NCBI GenBank assembly: GCA_013396755.1
Contig: VWZF01005177.1
Location: 2,520,910-2,584,909, forward strand
Source of the DNA: Sclerurus mexicanus
Taxonomy: Eukaryota > Chordata > Aves > Passeriformes > Furnariidae
DNA length: 64,000 nucleotides
Direction: 5' to 3'
In this document: in pieces, positions 11,511 to 23,736 of the stretch
Position numbering within the stretch: the stretch's first letter is position 1
Layout of the letters: each line of letters opens with the position of its first letter
Position numbers and translations under genes: made by a program
The notes under the pieces: generated by a model
Told to the model about the DNA's origin: nothing
Seen by the model: only the letters and a program-made list of their open reading frames with translations
The model's database searches: none

Positions 11511-14500
11511 TTTAATTTTGAAGTCAGCCGTACTCTAAGCAAGAAATAAGGCCTCCAGAGATCCAGTGATAAGTCCAGACCTCTCTCCTCAACAACAAAA
11601 CTTTGTGGTAAGCAGAAGGTTGGGAAAAAGAACAAATAAGACTACGGTGTGCATAAAGGCAGACCAACTAAGTTTCCATAATGCTTTCAGATTACAAGGC
11701 TGCATATGTAAACTGTTTCAACGAAGTCTGAAAACTTTCTCAGAGAGCACTTACTTTCTGCAAGGTTTAGATTTATATAACAAAAAATAACTTGAGCAAA
11801 ACTGATTACTGAAAAACAAGGATTTCTTTGCTTCATCCTAACTTTGCCTGTAGTGTATGTATAATAATATTTTTAATTTAGATGACTATTTGTAAAATAA
11901 AATGTATGTCTTACTTTATTCAAGGTGTTTATTCAGACCAGAGCTTGCCCCTACAGACTGCATCTTCAGCTACAGACAACAGACCAACTGTACAACATAT
12001 TTGACCCTTATGTAAAATATACATATGGAAAGAGACAGGAATAGGTCTGTCAACATACAAATATGATTATTTACTTTAAAGAAACTGCATGAAGAGATAT
12101 ACGGGCTTTTCTTCAGTAAGGTCATTTCTTTGAAGTGCCCTTCTTGATGTATGATGTTACTTCAGCCTCTGACAAGATTCTACACATTTCTATGAACAGT
12201 CAGTTCAGGTTCAGTGCCACGCTTACTCTAGAGCTTTACAGAATAAGACATAAAAATATCAGTCAACTTGCAGTTTGTCTTTACATGGTATAGTTTTTCC
12301 CGTGGCAATTCTTCAAATGATCTCACCAGAACAAAGAAAGCAGTATGCAGTTTTGAAGTATTATGACTTTTTAAATATTGTAACACGTATAACTCTTCTA
12401 CTCTCTAAATGGTAATTAGTTTTTCTGTTGCACAGTGGGTGCAGGGGGGCAGAAATTCATTGCTGAGCATTATTAACATCTAATTCTCTTCTTTAAGGTT
12501 TCAAGAATCTAGTATTATTGCCTAGGTCCAACACAGAATTTAAAGTGCAATTCTCAAAATCACAGATGGGTGGAGAACTACAACCACAGTAGCAAGCAAC
12601 AGATTTCCCTACAGACCGTAGTATGGGCAAAGCTTTATCATCAGTACCACCATTCAGTGCACCAACAGATGTCAGTGCTCAAAGGCAGTGAGAAAACTGA
12701 CAGTGGAATCAAAGACTGGGTCTGCACCTGCATGTATCTATAAGTGAATAGTAAAATTACTACCTCCTTAAGCATTACACTTTGAAAGCAAATTATTTTT
12801 TTTTTCAGCTTGGTATTCTTTTACACAAGCTACTTTCTATTTCCTTGGACGAATTTTGTTAATTTTGAAATTAACAAAAGAAATTTCAAAAGGCACAGAG
12901 ATTTATATTAAGCAGTGAACGAAGTGAAAAGAAAAATATGCAGATACTTCAAAAAATAGCCTCACAGTGGTCTGAATACTAACGAAGTAAGGCACATTGA
13001 TATAATGCAATTTTATTGCAATACTTTAAGAACAGATACTCACTTTTAATTAAAAAAAAGAGGGTTTACGTTGCCAAGCAATAAGATCACCCCTACATAA
13101 GTGAGATGATGTAAAATTCTGGAAAGAAAGTAACAGACATTCTTTCCTTTCTACTTTATTCATATAAAAAATGTGCAGTACTGCCTCTCTGCTAAATGCC
13201 AGCAATATTTATCTTCATGAGAAGTGCAAAGCTGCATCCTTGCACATTAGCACTGCAACTTCTGTTTCTACCCAGCATCAGAGAAAAAAGTTGATTCTTC
13301 TGAAATAATTTTTGAGATGCACACACAAAGTCTTGTAACAGCCAGATGTTTCACAGTCATCAGCTCATTCATTGCACAGAATCATTGTGGTCCTTTGCTA
13401 AGTACTGCCTACCATCTCTTCTGATCTTCACCTATTTTCTTACCTGATTAGAGATTTGCCTTTAAGAGAAACAGCCCATGCTTCATGGAAGTCAGACTTC
13501 CATTCATTTGCTGTATTCCTAAAACAATTCAAAAGCCAAGGTACATATAGCTTCCAAGAAAGAGTGGGAGGACAAATGAAAATAGATTTTACACTTGTAG
13601 TTACCTTTGCATAAGCGACTGCATATCTCAGTGTTCCCACAAGGGCTGTGAATGTTTAACTTTAACAGTTATAAGAATGTAACAGCAGGTTATGTGCTCA
13701 TCCAATCTGTTTGAAAAGCTTTTAAAATCAGAAGCATCAGAATGAGCAATACCTGTATCTTCATAAACACCAGCTATAAAATCCAATCAGCTTACTGCAG
13801 AGAATTATAGCAAGTTGTCATATTACTTCATATAAGCCTTTCTTGGCTACAACAGAGTTCAAACTGAAGATTTCAAGAAGAAAGTCAAACTGTGAATTTT
13901 ACTACCTTACATGTCTTCTTTCAAAATAGCACTTGTGCACAGCACTTAAGTATGACTTAAAAAAGTTACAGCTGGTGACCTAAACATAAAAACAGGGCGT
14001 CTCAGGTTTAGCCTCTCCCTGTAGTAAACAATGCATTTAGCAACAGTTGAGCAGTAAACCACAGCTGCCCATGTGCAGTCATGAATCAGACTCCAAAATC
14101 CAGCTTTAAACTGACCCTAATGAGCTGACATGCCCAGGCTAAAGACCTGCAGCATGGGTAGCAGCCAAGACAGACTTTGCCCAGCACACAACAACAGTTC
14201 CTGGTTTAGTGGGGGCACAACCAAACAGCTTTCAGGTGTTCAAGTTCTGCTCTGAAACCTGCCACACTGTGCAAAGCAATGGACAGTTCACACCCCTGGA
14301 AAACTGAACCACTTCCTCTCAACAGTAAAGTCTTCTCGACTCTGCAGGTCCAGCTGCCAAGCATTGTGATACAATAGCACCTTAACCACAATTCTGTGAA
14401 AGGTTTCATTTAATCTGGTTGAGGTAAGCATGCACTTCATTACTCACCAATTATGTTTTCATGACAGACTTGCAGACACTAGAAAGACTCATAGAAAACA

Positions 14501-17500
14501 AAAACAGAGATGCTTCCTAGAAGTGTGCACACACTCTTTATATGACATGCTTAAACCCAAACAATCCCAGTGGGGAAAAAAGAAACAAAACAAACTTAAA
14601 AATGTTGTGGATAAAGGACATTTTCACATAAAAGGAATCAGTATATTATCTAGTACATTGCTCATATTGCTTAATTCACAGCCCCCCCAACCAATTATTT
14701 TCCTTATTTGTAAAATGACAATTCTAAAAATAACTTAGAAGTAGATCAGAAAATCCTTCAAAACTGAACATCTAAAACATGCTATACACTGACACACATT
14801 TGAGTAGTTGAGTTTGTTACCAAGAAGGCACACAACCAGAATGTTTCGTATCTCTGTACCACCTCAGGTGGCAGTTTATTGCCAGAATAAGTGACACACA
14901 GTTAAGACAGAGCAAGCACTGAATCAAAGCCACTTTCCTGAAGTATTACTCTTACTGTGCCAAGTGAGTTAGAAGACAAATTATTTGTAAATAAAGGAAG
15001 TACTATTAAGATATCATCTTTAAGATGAAAACCACAGACATTTACACTATGCTGACTCCCCAAGTTAGGAAAAAACCCACCCCAATCCAATCCAAGAGAA
15101 AGTTAACACATTCAATAATCCTTAGAGCAGTATGTTTTAGACACCTTTAAGAAAAGGTCTGTCCATTGAAGTGATACAGGTCCTTCTGTAAGGATGTTAA
15201 TTACCTTCCACAAGAAGAGCTGTCTCCTGTCTCTCTGTGATTTCGTAAGTCCTGTGCTTTCATTAACATTCAAAGAAGGTATCAAAGCCTGTCTATCTAC
15301 CACTCTTAATTTTCCCCTGAATGAGATAACATGTTTTTTGGTCTTAATGGTAGATCTTAATAGGTGGAATTTTTCTGCTTCAGTTTGCCCACAGCACAGA
15401 ACAGCCTTAAGCAACATAATGATTTGTTCTATTTCTTTATATTAAATGGCTGTCATAGGCTGCTATACTAGCATTAAATACAAAATCATCACCATGAGAC
15501 TTTAATTGTTGCCAAAGCACCGGAGACAGTCTATTTTAAGCTTTATCTCATGTCTTTACATCACCTTATGTAGTTTTCACGAAAAGAGTCCTCTGTGTCT
15601 GGAATTTACATTCAGCCTTCACATAAAGAATTAATCATGCACTTGTATTTTTGTGAAAGCCAGATGTTTTCCACTGAATATTTAAAGCCTTTCCATTTTC
15701 CCCTCAATTCTGAGGATCCAGTTACATAGGACATTCAGTTAGTTTTGACAAATTTACCCGCTGAGAATCTAGACCTTGTCTGAACATAGGAAACTTAAAT
15801 ATTCTTAACTCACAAAAAACAGGTGCAAGGCTGTAAAAACATGAACTAACAACTGGGAACACACCCTATTCCAGTCAGATATGCACAGTCACACACTGAG
15901 ACTTCCCTCCATCTCATAAGGAATGTTCAAATCAGACAAGTATTTGCCTGCAAGTCATTTGACTGAGAAGAGACTGTGAAGTTCTCAATTGGAAAAAAAA
16001 ACAAAACAAAACAGGCAGTTGAAGCAATTCACCCAAAACTATGTTCTTCCCTAAAATGACCTTAAAGGGCTCCCAGCAGAAAGGATGTTCATTTGGCAAA
16101 GGTATACCCTATTTCACATCTCATGGACATAAAGATGCCTCTGTCCATTTTCCTCCACTCTCCTTTCAAATGCCTTGGCTTAGTGGGGGTCCACTGTTTA
16201 CACTGTGCTCAGACCTCCACTAAGCCATTTTGGCTCCCTACCCTGCCAGGCCATAAACCCAACAAAAGCAGGGGTAGCTTCCTATCTGCTTGGCTGGTCA
16301 AACTGGCTCTCCATAGGTTCTGCTGAGTGACAGATACAAAAAGATGCGTAATAGAGTCACTCTTAGTAACTCAGCTGAAGCTTCGATGCATCTTTTAGTG
16401 CCACTAAACCTAAGCAAGCACTTTAACTTATAGTTTTTTGAGATTTTGGATATCGCAAGACAACTCCAACCACCTCCAGCTTGCCACTACACAAGAGCAC
16501 AATCTCGCAACAAACCTAGGGAGAATGTCTAGAAGCTCCATTAGGATGCCCTCAATTTAGGAGAATAAGGTACCTACTGACCATCATCATATTTGATTCT
16601 CTGTCTTTAGGCACTTAATTCACTTCCTCAGTGACTTTTATAAAAACATTAAAACAACCCCAAAATCTACAATAAACAGTATTTATAATATTTATCAGGA
16701 AGGAAAGCACTGTCAAACACTCAAAAAGAACTAGCAGATACAAAAATATTAAAGATTACAGGGAGGTAATTAAAGCTTTGCATAAATAAGCCAAGATTAA
16801 TTTTAAACTTTGACAAACTGAATAACAGCTATAAGATGTCAGCATAAAGGTCACAAAATACTTTAAGAAAACTTCTTTCGAAATGCATTGCATCATCAGC
16901 ATGTTGGCAGCAATCACCACACTGCTTACTCATTACATGTCAACTCCTTTCCTTTCACTGTATCTGGTTCTTAACGAAATGTACCACCAGGGAACTTGGC
17001 TTTTTCCTGTCTGAAACCCAAACCATTCTATACTTAAACTGCTTCATTTTAACTCCTCCCTCTCCTATGAAGGCACTCACAACCTTCCAGTAAAAGCACT
17101 GAATTTCTGTCTACAGCAGCTGAGGCTTTAGTAATTCCTGCCTTTCTGTTTCCTTTCACCTTTCTGCTTATGAGAAAAGAGGTTGGGAGGTAACAGTCTC
17201 CTTAAGGGAAGCACTTAATTCTGTAAGAGAAGGTTATTACAGTAGATACAATCTTTGCTCTGCAAGAGTCTCATTACAGAGACTCAATTTTAATGAAGAT
17301 GCTAGGCAAGAGGATCAGATACGGGCTCCTAAGACAAGGCTACTGAAAGAGGTTTCATACTTTTCATCCACCTGTTTTCTCACCAAAACTAGCCATAACT
17401 AGCACCGAGTCAACCCTTTCATTAAGGCCTTCAACTCACCAACTGGACAGAAAGTTTAGCAGAAATCCATCTAGCTTTTTTGCTCTGGCAGTTTTCTGTT

Positions 17501-20500
17501 GGTTTACTGAGCTGAAGTAGCTTATGGAGTGGCACAGTAGGATTCACACAAGATAGGGGGAGAAGGTAGCCAAAAGTGGTAAGAGGAGACTTCTCCTCTT
17601 TCAACAGCAAGCAGCTCACTTTGCTGTGCAAATTTCACCAAAAGGAAATAAAACTCCCCCTAGCCAGGCACTGGACCCTCCCAAGCAGCAGCACCAGGAT
17701 AGCAGGCAGTAGGAAAGCAAGTGGTAGAAGCATGCAGGAAAACACAGAGGGCCAATGGCCTTCTTCAGCAGTGAGTGACCTCCCATTAATTTTCCCATCA
17801 TTCCTCCTCGTTAATGAAGAGATCCAATTATGCCCAAGTGCATATTAGGTCTCTAAACATTGCTTTATTTTCATGCTCACAGGCTTTCTTTCCTCAAGAT
17901 ACTGCCAAACTTCCCTGCAACACTACTGAGACTTCCAGCTAAACTGCATAAAAGCCACCATAGAAAACAGTTAAACAGAATGAGTGCTGAGGACTCAGGA
18001 AACCTCAGAATTCACACTGTCAGTGCAACCTCAATTCAGTTCCTTATACAAAGATGGGGCAGTCTGCAGAGTCTGTTTTGCTGGCTTGTGATTGTTGCCT
18101 TGTTGAGCTCAAAAGACTTGTGCTCAAATTCTCCTCTACAGGACTTACACTACATGACTGCAACAGCTGAGAGCTGCACAAGTACTTGGAGCACTGCGTG
18201 ATCATGCTCTTCTGACATTGATTCCAGTTTACCAAGGAGGCTTTTATCCTGAAAATGTGTCCAAACAGCTCTGATCAATACTGTGTACAGTTTCCAAGCT
18301 AGTTACTTTGTACAAGAACAGCATAGTTGCCTTAGTATGGTGTTCCACCACACCAATAGCTTGCTAGTCAATGGGATTAATTAGTCCGGGCAGAACACCG
18401 AACTAATGTGATTATATAGCTTCTAGTACCCTGAGCTAGCTCATTCATTGTTTCTATTCCTTTGCTCTGAAATAAAAAGAGTTTAGTTTTTGCTATTTCC
18501 TTAATACCTAAATAATTCAATCACTTTTTTTTTTTTGAAGAGGGAGGAGTAAGACTTGAAGGCTCAGACTTCCCCAATTGAAAGAATGCACCTCCTGCCT
18601 CCACAGTCTCTCTCACTATTACCATCCTCTTCCAATCGCTTCTTGTGTTCCTATCAACTGCCCATGCATCTGCAAGTGCATCAGAAATTATGATGTCCAG
18701 CCATAACCAACAGTGTCAAGAGAAGAGCTTGGGACATGTTGAGCTTGAGTGGAAGAGTCATCATTACCTTCCACTCCTCCTTTTTTAAAGGCAGGGAACA
18801 AATTTCACAGGAATACTTGTTCAAAAGATGGGCCACCTCTCAAAGAAACGAGTGGAAGTGTAGGAATACAAACCACAGTCACCTCATTCACAGTCTGGAG
18901 CTCCTATGAGGACACGGAAAAAGAGACCAGGTATACCAGGTACCCAAACTTTGCCCCAAGTTATGGAGCCATTGGAGTATTTGTGGAACTGCCAGAAGAA
19001 CTCAAGTTCTGACAAAATACAAGTGTGCTAGTATGCTCAGAAGCAACTGTTCGTCTTTGCTCAAGTCTCCCTGAAGCATCTGGCATGAGAAAGATGCTCA
19101 GAGCAGGCAACATTAGGTCGTCTAGTGAATAAACAATCAGCAGCCACAAGCAACTGACAGCAGTTTTATAACAGGAAGTACTGGGGAAACCCCACTGCTG
19201 GCAGTACTCCTCTTTCTTTTGAGTTTGCCTGCAGCACATCATCAGAAGAGAAACAGAGGAATATCACAGCTCAATAAGCACCTAGCATCTATTTTCCTTT
19301 TTTTTTTTTGTCTTATTATGTTGGTTCCTAAAAAAGGTTCAAGAATCTTTATATTTTCATCTTTTTAAAGTTTTGCCCTGTTTTTGTTTTGTTTTTTTTT
19401 TTTATTATTACAAAAAGAGTATGCTGTAGAAAAAATGGTTAAAATTTCTACAACAAAATTTGGTTGAGAATGCATATTACTGTTTTGTGATTGCAAATGA
19501 TATTGCACTGGTTAAACTTTTGAACACTTATGTCAACTTAAAATTTAAAACAGTAAACAGACAAAATGTGTAAGCTCTCTCCCCGCTCAGCTTTATGTCA
19601 GCATGTTGAAGAGAGAGAGCTCTTCTAGGACAGAAATGCAGGAAAGAATCCTAATTTTTAACATTCATTTCCTTGAAAACTTGCTCCCTTCTGTCCAGTA
19701 TATACACAGGAATAGTTTCAAATTGTGAGTTCTAGGTATACAACACAGATCATACAAGGCAGACAGAAGTTCCAGGCTCAAAAGAGTATGAAAGCAGAAA
19801 GATCCTTTATATTTGAACCTCCAGCATGCAACCACCAGGTAAAAAGAGAGGGGATTTAAAAGGTAGTTCTAGTTTCTGTACATGTACAATAGAGTACAAA
19901 AGTTCACTACGAGAAATGTTACAATTTAAAACTTTTTTTTAAAGGACCACAGATTATAAATCCCTCTTGACAGTAAAGTAGCAATATAAAAAAGTAGACT
20001 AAAGCTTGAAAGGACAGAGAGAAAAGCAACAAAAAGGCCAACACATGGAATTATGTGAAGCAAGTTAATGCAGAATAAGAAACACTGTTATACTGTCAAT
20101 GAAGGGGGGGGAATATTTTTTAAAGAAAAGAAAAGAAAAAATTAAACCAGGCAAAAGTACTGCAAAATGCAAGAGCAATTAAGTAAACAACATGTTAGGG
20201 TCACATATCGAATTAGGAGGAAAAGAAATTCCCAGAAACAACACAGAGTGTTGAGGAATTACACTGAGAGATGCAGGAAAAATAAAGATCTGGAAACTAA
20301 GTGAAGTTCCTCTGTCATATCCTATGCTTAAACAGCCAAAAGGCTCCTTAAGGGGGCTACTGTGTCTTAGCTGGTGTAGAATTGGAGAAGAAAAAAAAAG
20401 AGCGATGGAAAGGAAGGAAGAAATTTAAGAGATTCTGGATTATTTATGTATATATACATACACAAACATACAAATACATGTACACACACAGAGGAATCTG

Positions 20501-21439
20501 TGTGTAATAAAAAATAACTTGAACTAGTTGACACAGAATGGGACCAGCAAGAGCAGCAGTATATTTGTTATCTTCTTCCTCCTGTTTATTTACTTGTTGC
20601 AGTCTTCTATACCACAGAATCAGGTACATCAGGTCCAGAACCTCATTACTTTTAAATACTTCTACATGTCAATTCCAGAAAACCGGAAAAAGAGTTGCTG
20701 GCATTTTTAACTGTCCCACATGCCTCAGGGAGACTCGCATGACTACAACAGAAGACAGCATAGTATCTGCACACTCTAAGATATGGTCTGTACCATGCAC
20801 TTCTGAGAGTTTCTCCCTTCAAAATACCTTGCATTTGCCTGTTACTACTTATGACTACTTCATAATTTGCTAAAATAGTTAAACTGATGCAAGGACTCCA
20901 GAGCACAGAACACAACTTGAGATTTGTGAGAGCTTATTATCTGACGCTCAGTGTGATGTCACAGCTCACTTTTCAGACCACTCTGTAGAAATACACAATA
21001 AAAAGGAATTATTTCAAATAAGGCTAACCATGTTTCACAAACACTGAAATACTCTGTAGTTACAGTCTCATTCCTATCTCGTTTCCATCACCACAGAACA
21101 GGAAACATATACTACTAATTAATTCATAAACCCTCATCTCTGCAGGCAGCTGAAACTGTCAGTTCGATAAATAAACCAGCCAGTACTAACGAGAAGTTGA
21201 ACTGTATTATCAAGGAAATTCTTCTTCTGTCAGAGGACACTGTTAAGCTCTGCTCATGACAGCATTACCTACAAACAGTTTGGAGAATTTCTGTAGGGAA
21301 GGACTTAAAAACGGTACCTGAACCAACGGAGCAGCACTACCGAAAAAGACAGTTCAGGGAATTTGTCAAAACACATACAGCTCTGACTGACGCTTTACTG
21401 CTATAACCTAAATTGACTGTGTTTTGACAAATGCCCTCA
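11511..21439. other. Non-coding DNA, probable MAN1A1 intron 1
   Basis: About 9.9 kb with no exon I can support. Open frames are short and overlapping; the 102-aa (14430-14738) and 113-aa (17860-18201) frames look like translated non-coding sequence. Small simple-sequence runs occur: poly-T near 12789 and 18525, T-runs near 19301-19400, a G run near 20103 and an AT/CA-rich stretch at 20442-20495. GC content rises steeply only after about 21440, where the CpG island starts. Confidence 0.5.
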
Positions 21440-22104
21440 ACTCTTTAGACAGCCGACATCGCTGAACTGCGAACCGCCCGCACGAACCCGAGAGAGACCG
21501 CGACATCCCCGGAGCGCCGAACCGCACCTCCACCCTGCACTCGCCCGGCGCAGGACAGCCCGGGGCGACTCCTCCTCTGCCAACAGTGCGGCACGGCCGG
21601 GGCTCCGTCCCCGCTGACTCCCGCACCCCGCGGAGACACCCGGCCGGGGCCGAGCTCGGGATGTCCCACGGGGCGCGCAGGGGGACTCGCTCTGCTCTTC
21701 TTTCCCCGGCGCCCGTGCCCTCAGCTCTTGCCGGGCCCTCGGCTCCCCCCCGGCTTGCCTTGCAGGCTGCCGGCCCTCGCCGGGCTGTGCTTCCTCCCTG
21801 GGTTTCTCCGCAACAACTGGGGGAACCCGATAACGCCGGGAGGGTGGGAGGCGCACCCAGCACGGAGCCGGCGGCGCGGAGCGCACCGCAGACCGAAAGG
21901 ATGCGACCGCGGGCTACGATGCCGACCTGCGCGGCGGCTGCCCAGCGAGGGCCGGCAGAAAGACCCCGTTCGCAGAGGGAGGAGGAGGCAGGAGGGGTCA
22001 AGGCTCCCCCCACACCGCCGACAGCGCCGGCAGCGACCTGTTGCTCCGCGCGGGGGTGCCGAGGCGCGTCCCCACGAGCGGGGCCGCCAGCCGCCGCCAC
22101 CCAC

Positions 22105-22200
22105 CTCTTTGATTTTCTCTCTCCTCTGCCGGACGTCGGGGTCGGCGGGCTCCTGCCCCACGGCGCCGACGGGCTGGCGGAAGAGGCGCTGGGGCAGCCC
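22105..22200 (-). CDS. MAN1A1: MAN1A1 exon 1, 3' end (partial)
   Basis: Class I (GH47) alpha-1,2-mannosidase IA is a type II membrane enzyme of the Golgi that trims Man9 N-glycans to Man5. The visible 96 nt encode 32 residues that include GLP, QEPAD and, at the end, REKIKE. This is the junction between the stem region and the catalytic domain; in the family the next exon starts MMKHAW. The minus-strand donor is AAAGAG|GTGGGT with the exon ending at 22105, phase 0, as expected for this gene. The spacing of GLP, EPAD, VR and KIKE fits MAN1A1 better than MAN1C1 or MAN1A2 from my memory of these proteins. The start codon, cytoplasmic tail, signal anchor and coiled stem fall in the gap 22201-22705. 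No catalytic residues are in this piece. Confidence 0.82.
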
Positions 22201-22705
22201 NNNNNNNNNNNNNNNNNNNNNNNNNNNNNNNNNNNNNNNNNNNNNNNNNNNNNNNNNNNNNNNNNNNNNNNNNNNNNNNNNNNNNNNNNNNNNNNNNNNN
22301 NNNNNNNNNNNNNNNNNNNNNNNNNNNNNNNNNNNNNNNNNNNNNNNNNNNNNNNNNNNNNNNNNNNNNNNNNNNNNNNNNNNNNNNNNNNNNNNNNNNN
22401 NNNNNNNNNNNNNNNNNNNNNNNNNNNNNNNNNNNNNNNNNNNNNNNNNNNNNNNNNNNNNNNNNNNNNNNNNNNNNNNNNNNNNNNNNNNNNNNNNNNN
22501 NNNNNNNNNNNNNNNNNNNNNNNNNNNNNNNNNNNNNNNNNNNNNNNNNNNNNNNNNNNNNNNNNNNNNNNNNNNNNNNNNNNNNNNNNNNNNNNNNNNN
22601 NNNNNNNNNNNNNNNNNNNNNNNNNNNNNNNNNNNNNNNNNNNNNNNNNNNNNNNNNNNNNNNNNNNNNNNNNNNNNNNNNNNNNNNNNNNNNNNNNNNN
22701 NNNNN
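22201..22705. other. Assembly gap (505 N)
   Basis: A continuous N block lies inside the CpG island. It should hold the start codon, membrane anchor and most of the stem coding sequence of MAN1A1 exon 1. Such GC-rich first exons are often lost in short-read bird assemblies. The printed length need not be the true length, so reading frames across it cannot be trusted. Confidence 0.98.
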
Positions 22706-22880
22706 ACACTTGTGCGCGCACACACACAAACACGTGTGTGCCCCCACAGCGGCGCGCGTGGCTGCAGGCGCGCTCACGGGCACCCGTGCACACGCGTGTA
22801 CACACACGCACGTGCACAGAGCCGGGGGCGGCGCGAGAGGAGGCGGATCCAGCATCCCTGTCCGCGTGAGGGGACACAGC
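22706..22880 (-). promoter_or_regulatory. MAN1A1 upstream flank / 5' UTR with E-boxes
   Basis: GC-rich DNA on the 5' side of MAN1A1 exon 1. It has two CACGTG E-boxes (22731-22736 and 22809-22814), a GC box at 22824-22833 and a long alternating purine-pyrimidine tract (22711-22820). On the minus strand an AT-rich 'aataaaatag' occurs just upstream (around 22922-22935) and could serve as a weak TATA-like element, but most CpG-island promoters lack one. The transcription start is not determinable here; promoter or 5' UTR is inferred from position only. Confidence 0.55.
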
Positions 22881-22958
22881 GGGGCTGGGAATAACTCCCG
22901 ACCCACCGGTCAGGAGGAGCACTATTTTATTCTTTGTAAAAAAACCAGATGTTAAATT

Positions 22959-22961
22959 TCC

Positions 22962-23060
<99 letters not shown>

Positions 23061-23062
23061 TC
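22959..23062. repeat. (CTTT)n microsatellite
   Basis: About 25 nearly perfect CTTT units, all pyrimidine on the plus strand (AAAG on the MAN1A1 sense strand). It stops directly at the lone N at 23063, so its true length is probably unresolved. It lies just outside the CpG island upstream of MAN1A1. Confidence 0.98.
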
Positions 23063-23063
23063 N
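23063..23063. other. Single N at a repeat edge (contig junction)
   Basis: One N separates the CTTT array from unique sequence. A minimal N placed exactly at the end of a microsatellite is typical of two contigs being joined or of a failed gap closure. It is the most likely breakpoint between the MAN1A1 locus on the left and the PRTG-type exon on the right. Confidence 0.85.
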
Positions 23064-23116
23064 AGGGGTTAACTCTTCTTATTTACTGAGCCTTTCTATG
23101 TTCTTTTTTGATATAG

Positions 23117-23237
23117 CTTATTCTGACTATTACCATCTGGACCAGAAATCAATGACTGGCATTGTTGTTGGGGTTTGCATAGCCTTGACCTGCATCCTTG
23201 TCTGCATCCTGATCTTAATTTATCGCAGTAAAGCCAG
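23117..23237 (+). CDS. PRTG: Protogenin-type transmembrane exon (single internal exon)
   Basis: A 121-nt internal exon with a good acceptor (T-rich tract then gatatag) and a consensus donor (AAAGCCAG|gtatgt). It enters with two bases of a split codon and leaves with two (AG of an Arg codon). It encodes SDYYHLDQKSMTG, a hydrophobic helix (about residues 14-34 of the exon, including GIVVGVCIALTC and ending ILIY) and a basic stop-transfer stretch RSKAR. This matches the juxtamembrane and transmembrane part of protogenin, an Ig/FNIII receptor of the DCC/neogenin superfamily expressed in early embryos; IGDCC3 and IGDCC4 are less similar as I remember them. No other PRTG exon was recognised. Upstream exons cannot fit between here and MAN1A1, so the placement is suspect. 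Confidence 0.78.
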
Positions 23238-23693
23238 GTATGTTTTTGCTCTTGGAGATCGAGCTCTCTTGCAGGGCACTCATTTTGGGACGTGCCTTCT
23301 CCTCCAGGAGTGCTAAGTTCTCTGAAGTACTCTATCTCTTCACCTGTTTCTACCAGCATTGGAAACAAAACACTTTGTTGGCTCTTCCTACTCTACCTGA
23401 GCCCCTTCTCCAATGAAAAGGAGGAAGAACCCACAGAGTGAGTCAGTGGTGGTGCTTTGACAACTAAGTATGAGGCATGTTTCCAAATGCAAACCCCCTT
23501 TTGAGTCAGATAAGCATGCTGCTGTCCATCATCTGCTCTCTTGCTTAACCCTCCAGCCTGCCCAGCCCTGGTTTGCAAGGCTTTAACCCCCTGGGCGTTG
23601 CTGGACAAGAGGAACTCTGACATAAACCAATTCCATGTGCAGTTTCTACAGCAGATCCATAATGCAGTTTCTTTGCTGTGGTGCAAGCCACCA
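23238..23693. other. Intron-like sequence after the PRTG-type exon
   Basis: The open frame continues only about 80 nt past the donor with no family resemblance, then stops. The rest is unique, moderately GC-neutral sequence with no gene or repeat I can name. Confidence 0.5.
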
Positions 23694-23701
23694 TCTGTCT
23701 G

Positions 23702-23736
<35 letters not shown>

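Larger units (their letters stand above)
21440..22880. promoter_or_regulatory. CpG island covering the MAN1A1 5' end
   Basis: GC and CpG content jump from the AT-rich background to very high values over 21440-22200 and 22706-22880, with the unsequenced gap between. This is the usual form of a vertebrate promoter CpG island, here extending from upstream of the gene, through exon 1 and about 650 bp into intron 1. A GC box (ggggcgg type) sits at 22824-22833. The long open frames printed through this region on both strands come from high GC and from the Ns, not from real coding. Confidence 0.9.

Noticed and set aside
1..21400. Search for MAN1A1 exon 2 on the minus strand
   Set aside because: No frame resembling the start of the catalytic domain was seen. 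A long first intron is expected for this gene, so absence is not surprising.
21408..22922. Very long open frames (up to 504 codons) on both strands through the CpG island
   Set aside because: They run through 505 Ns read as open codons and through very GC-rich DNA with few stop codons. Only 22105-22200 on the minus strand has family resemblance and a splice donor at the right place.
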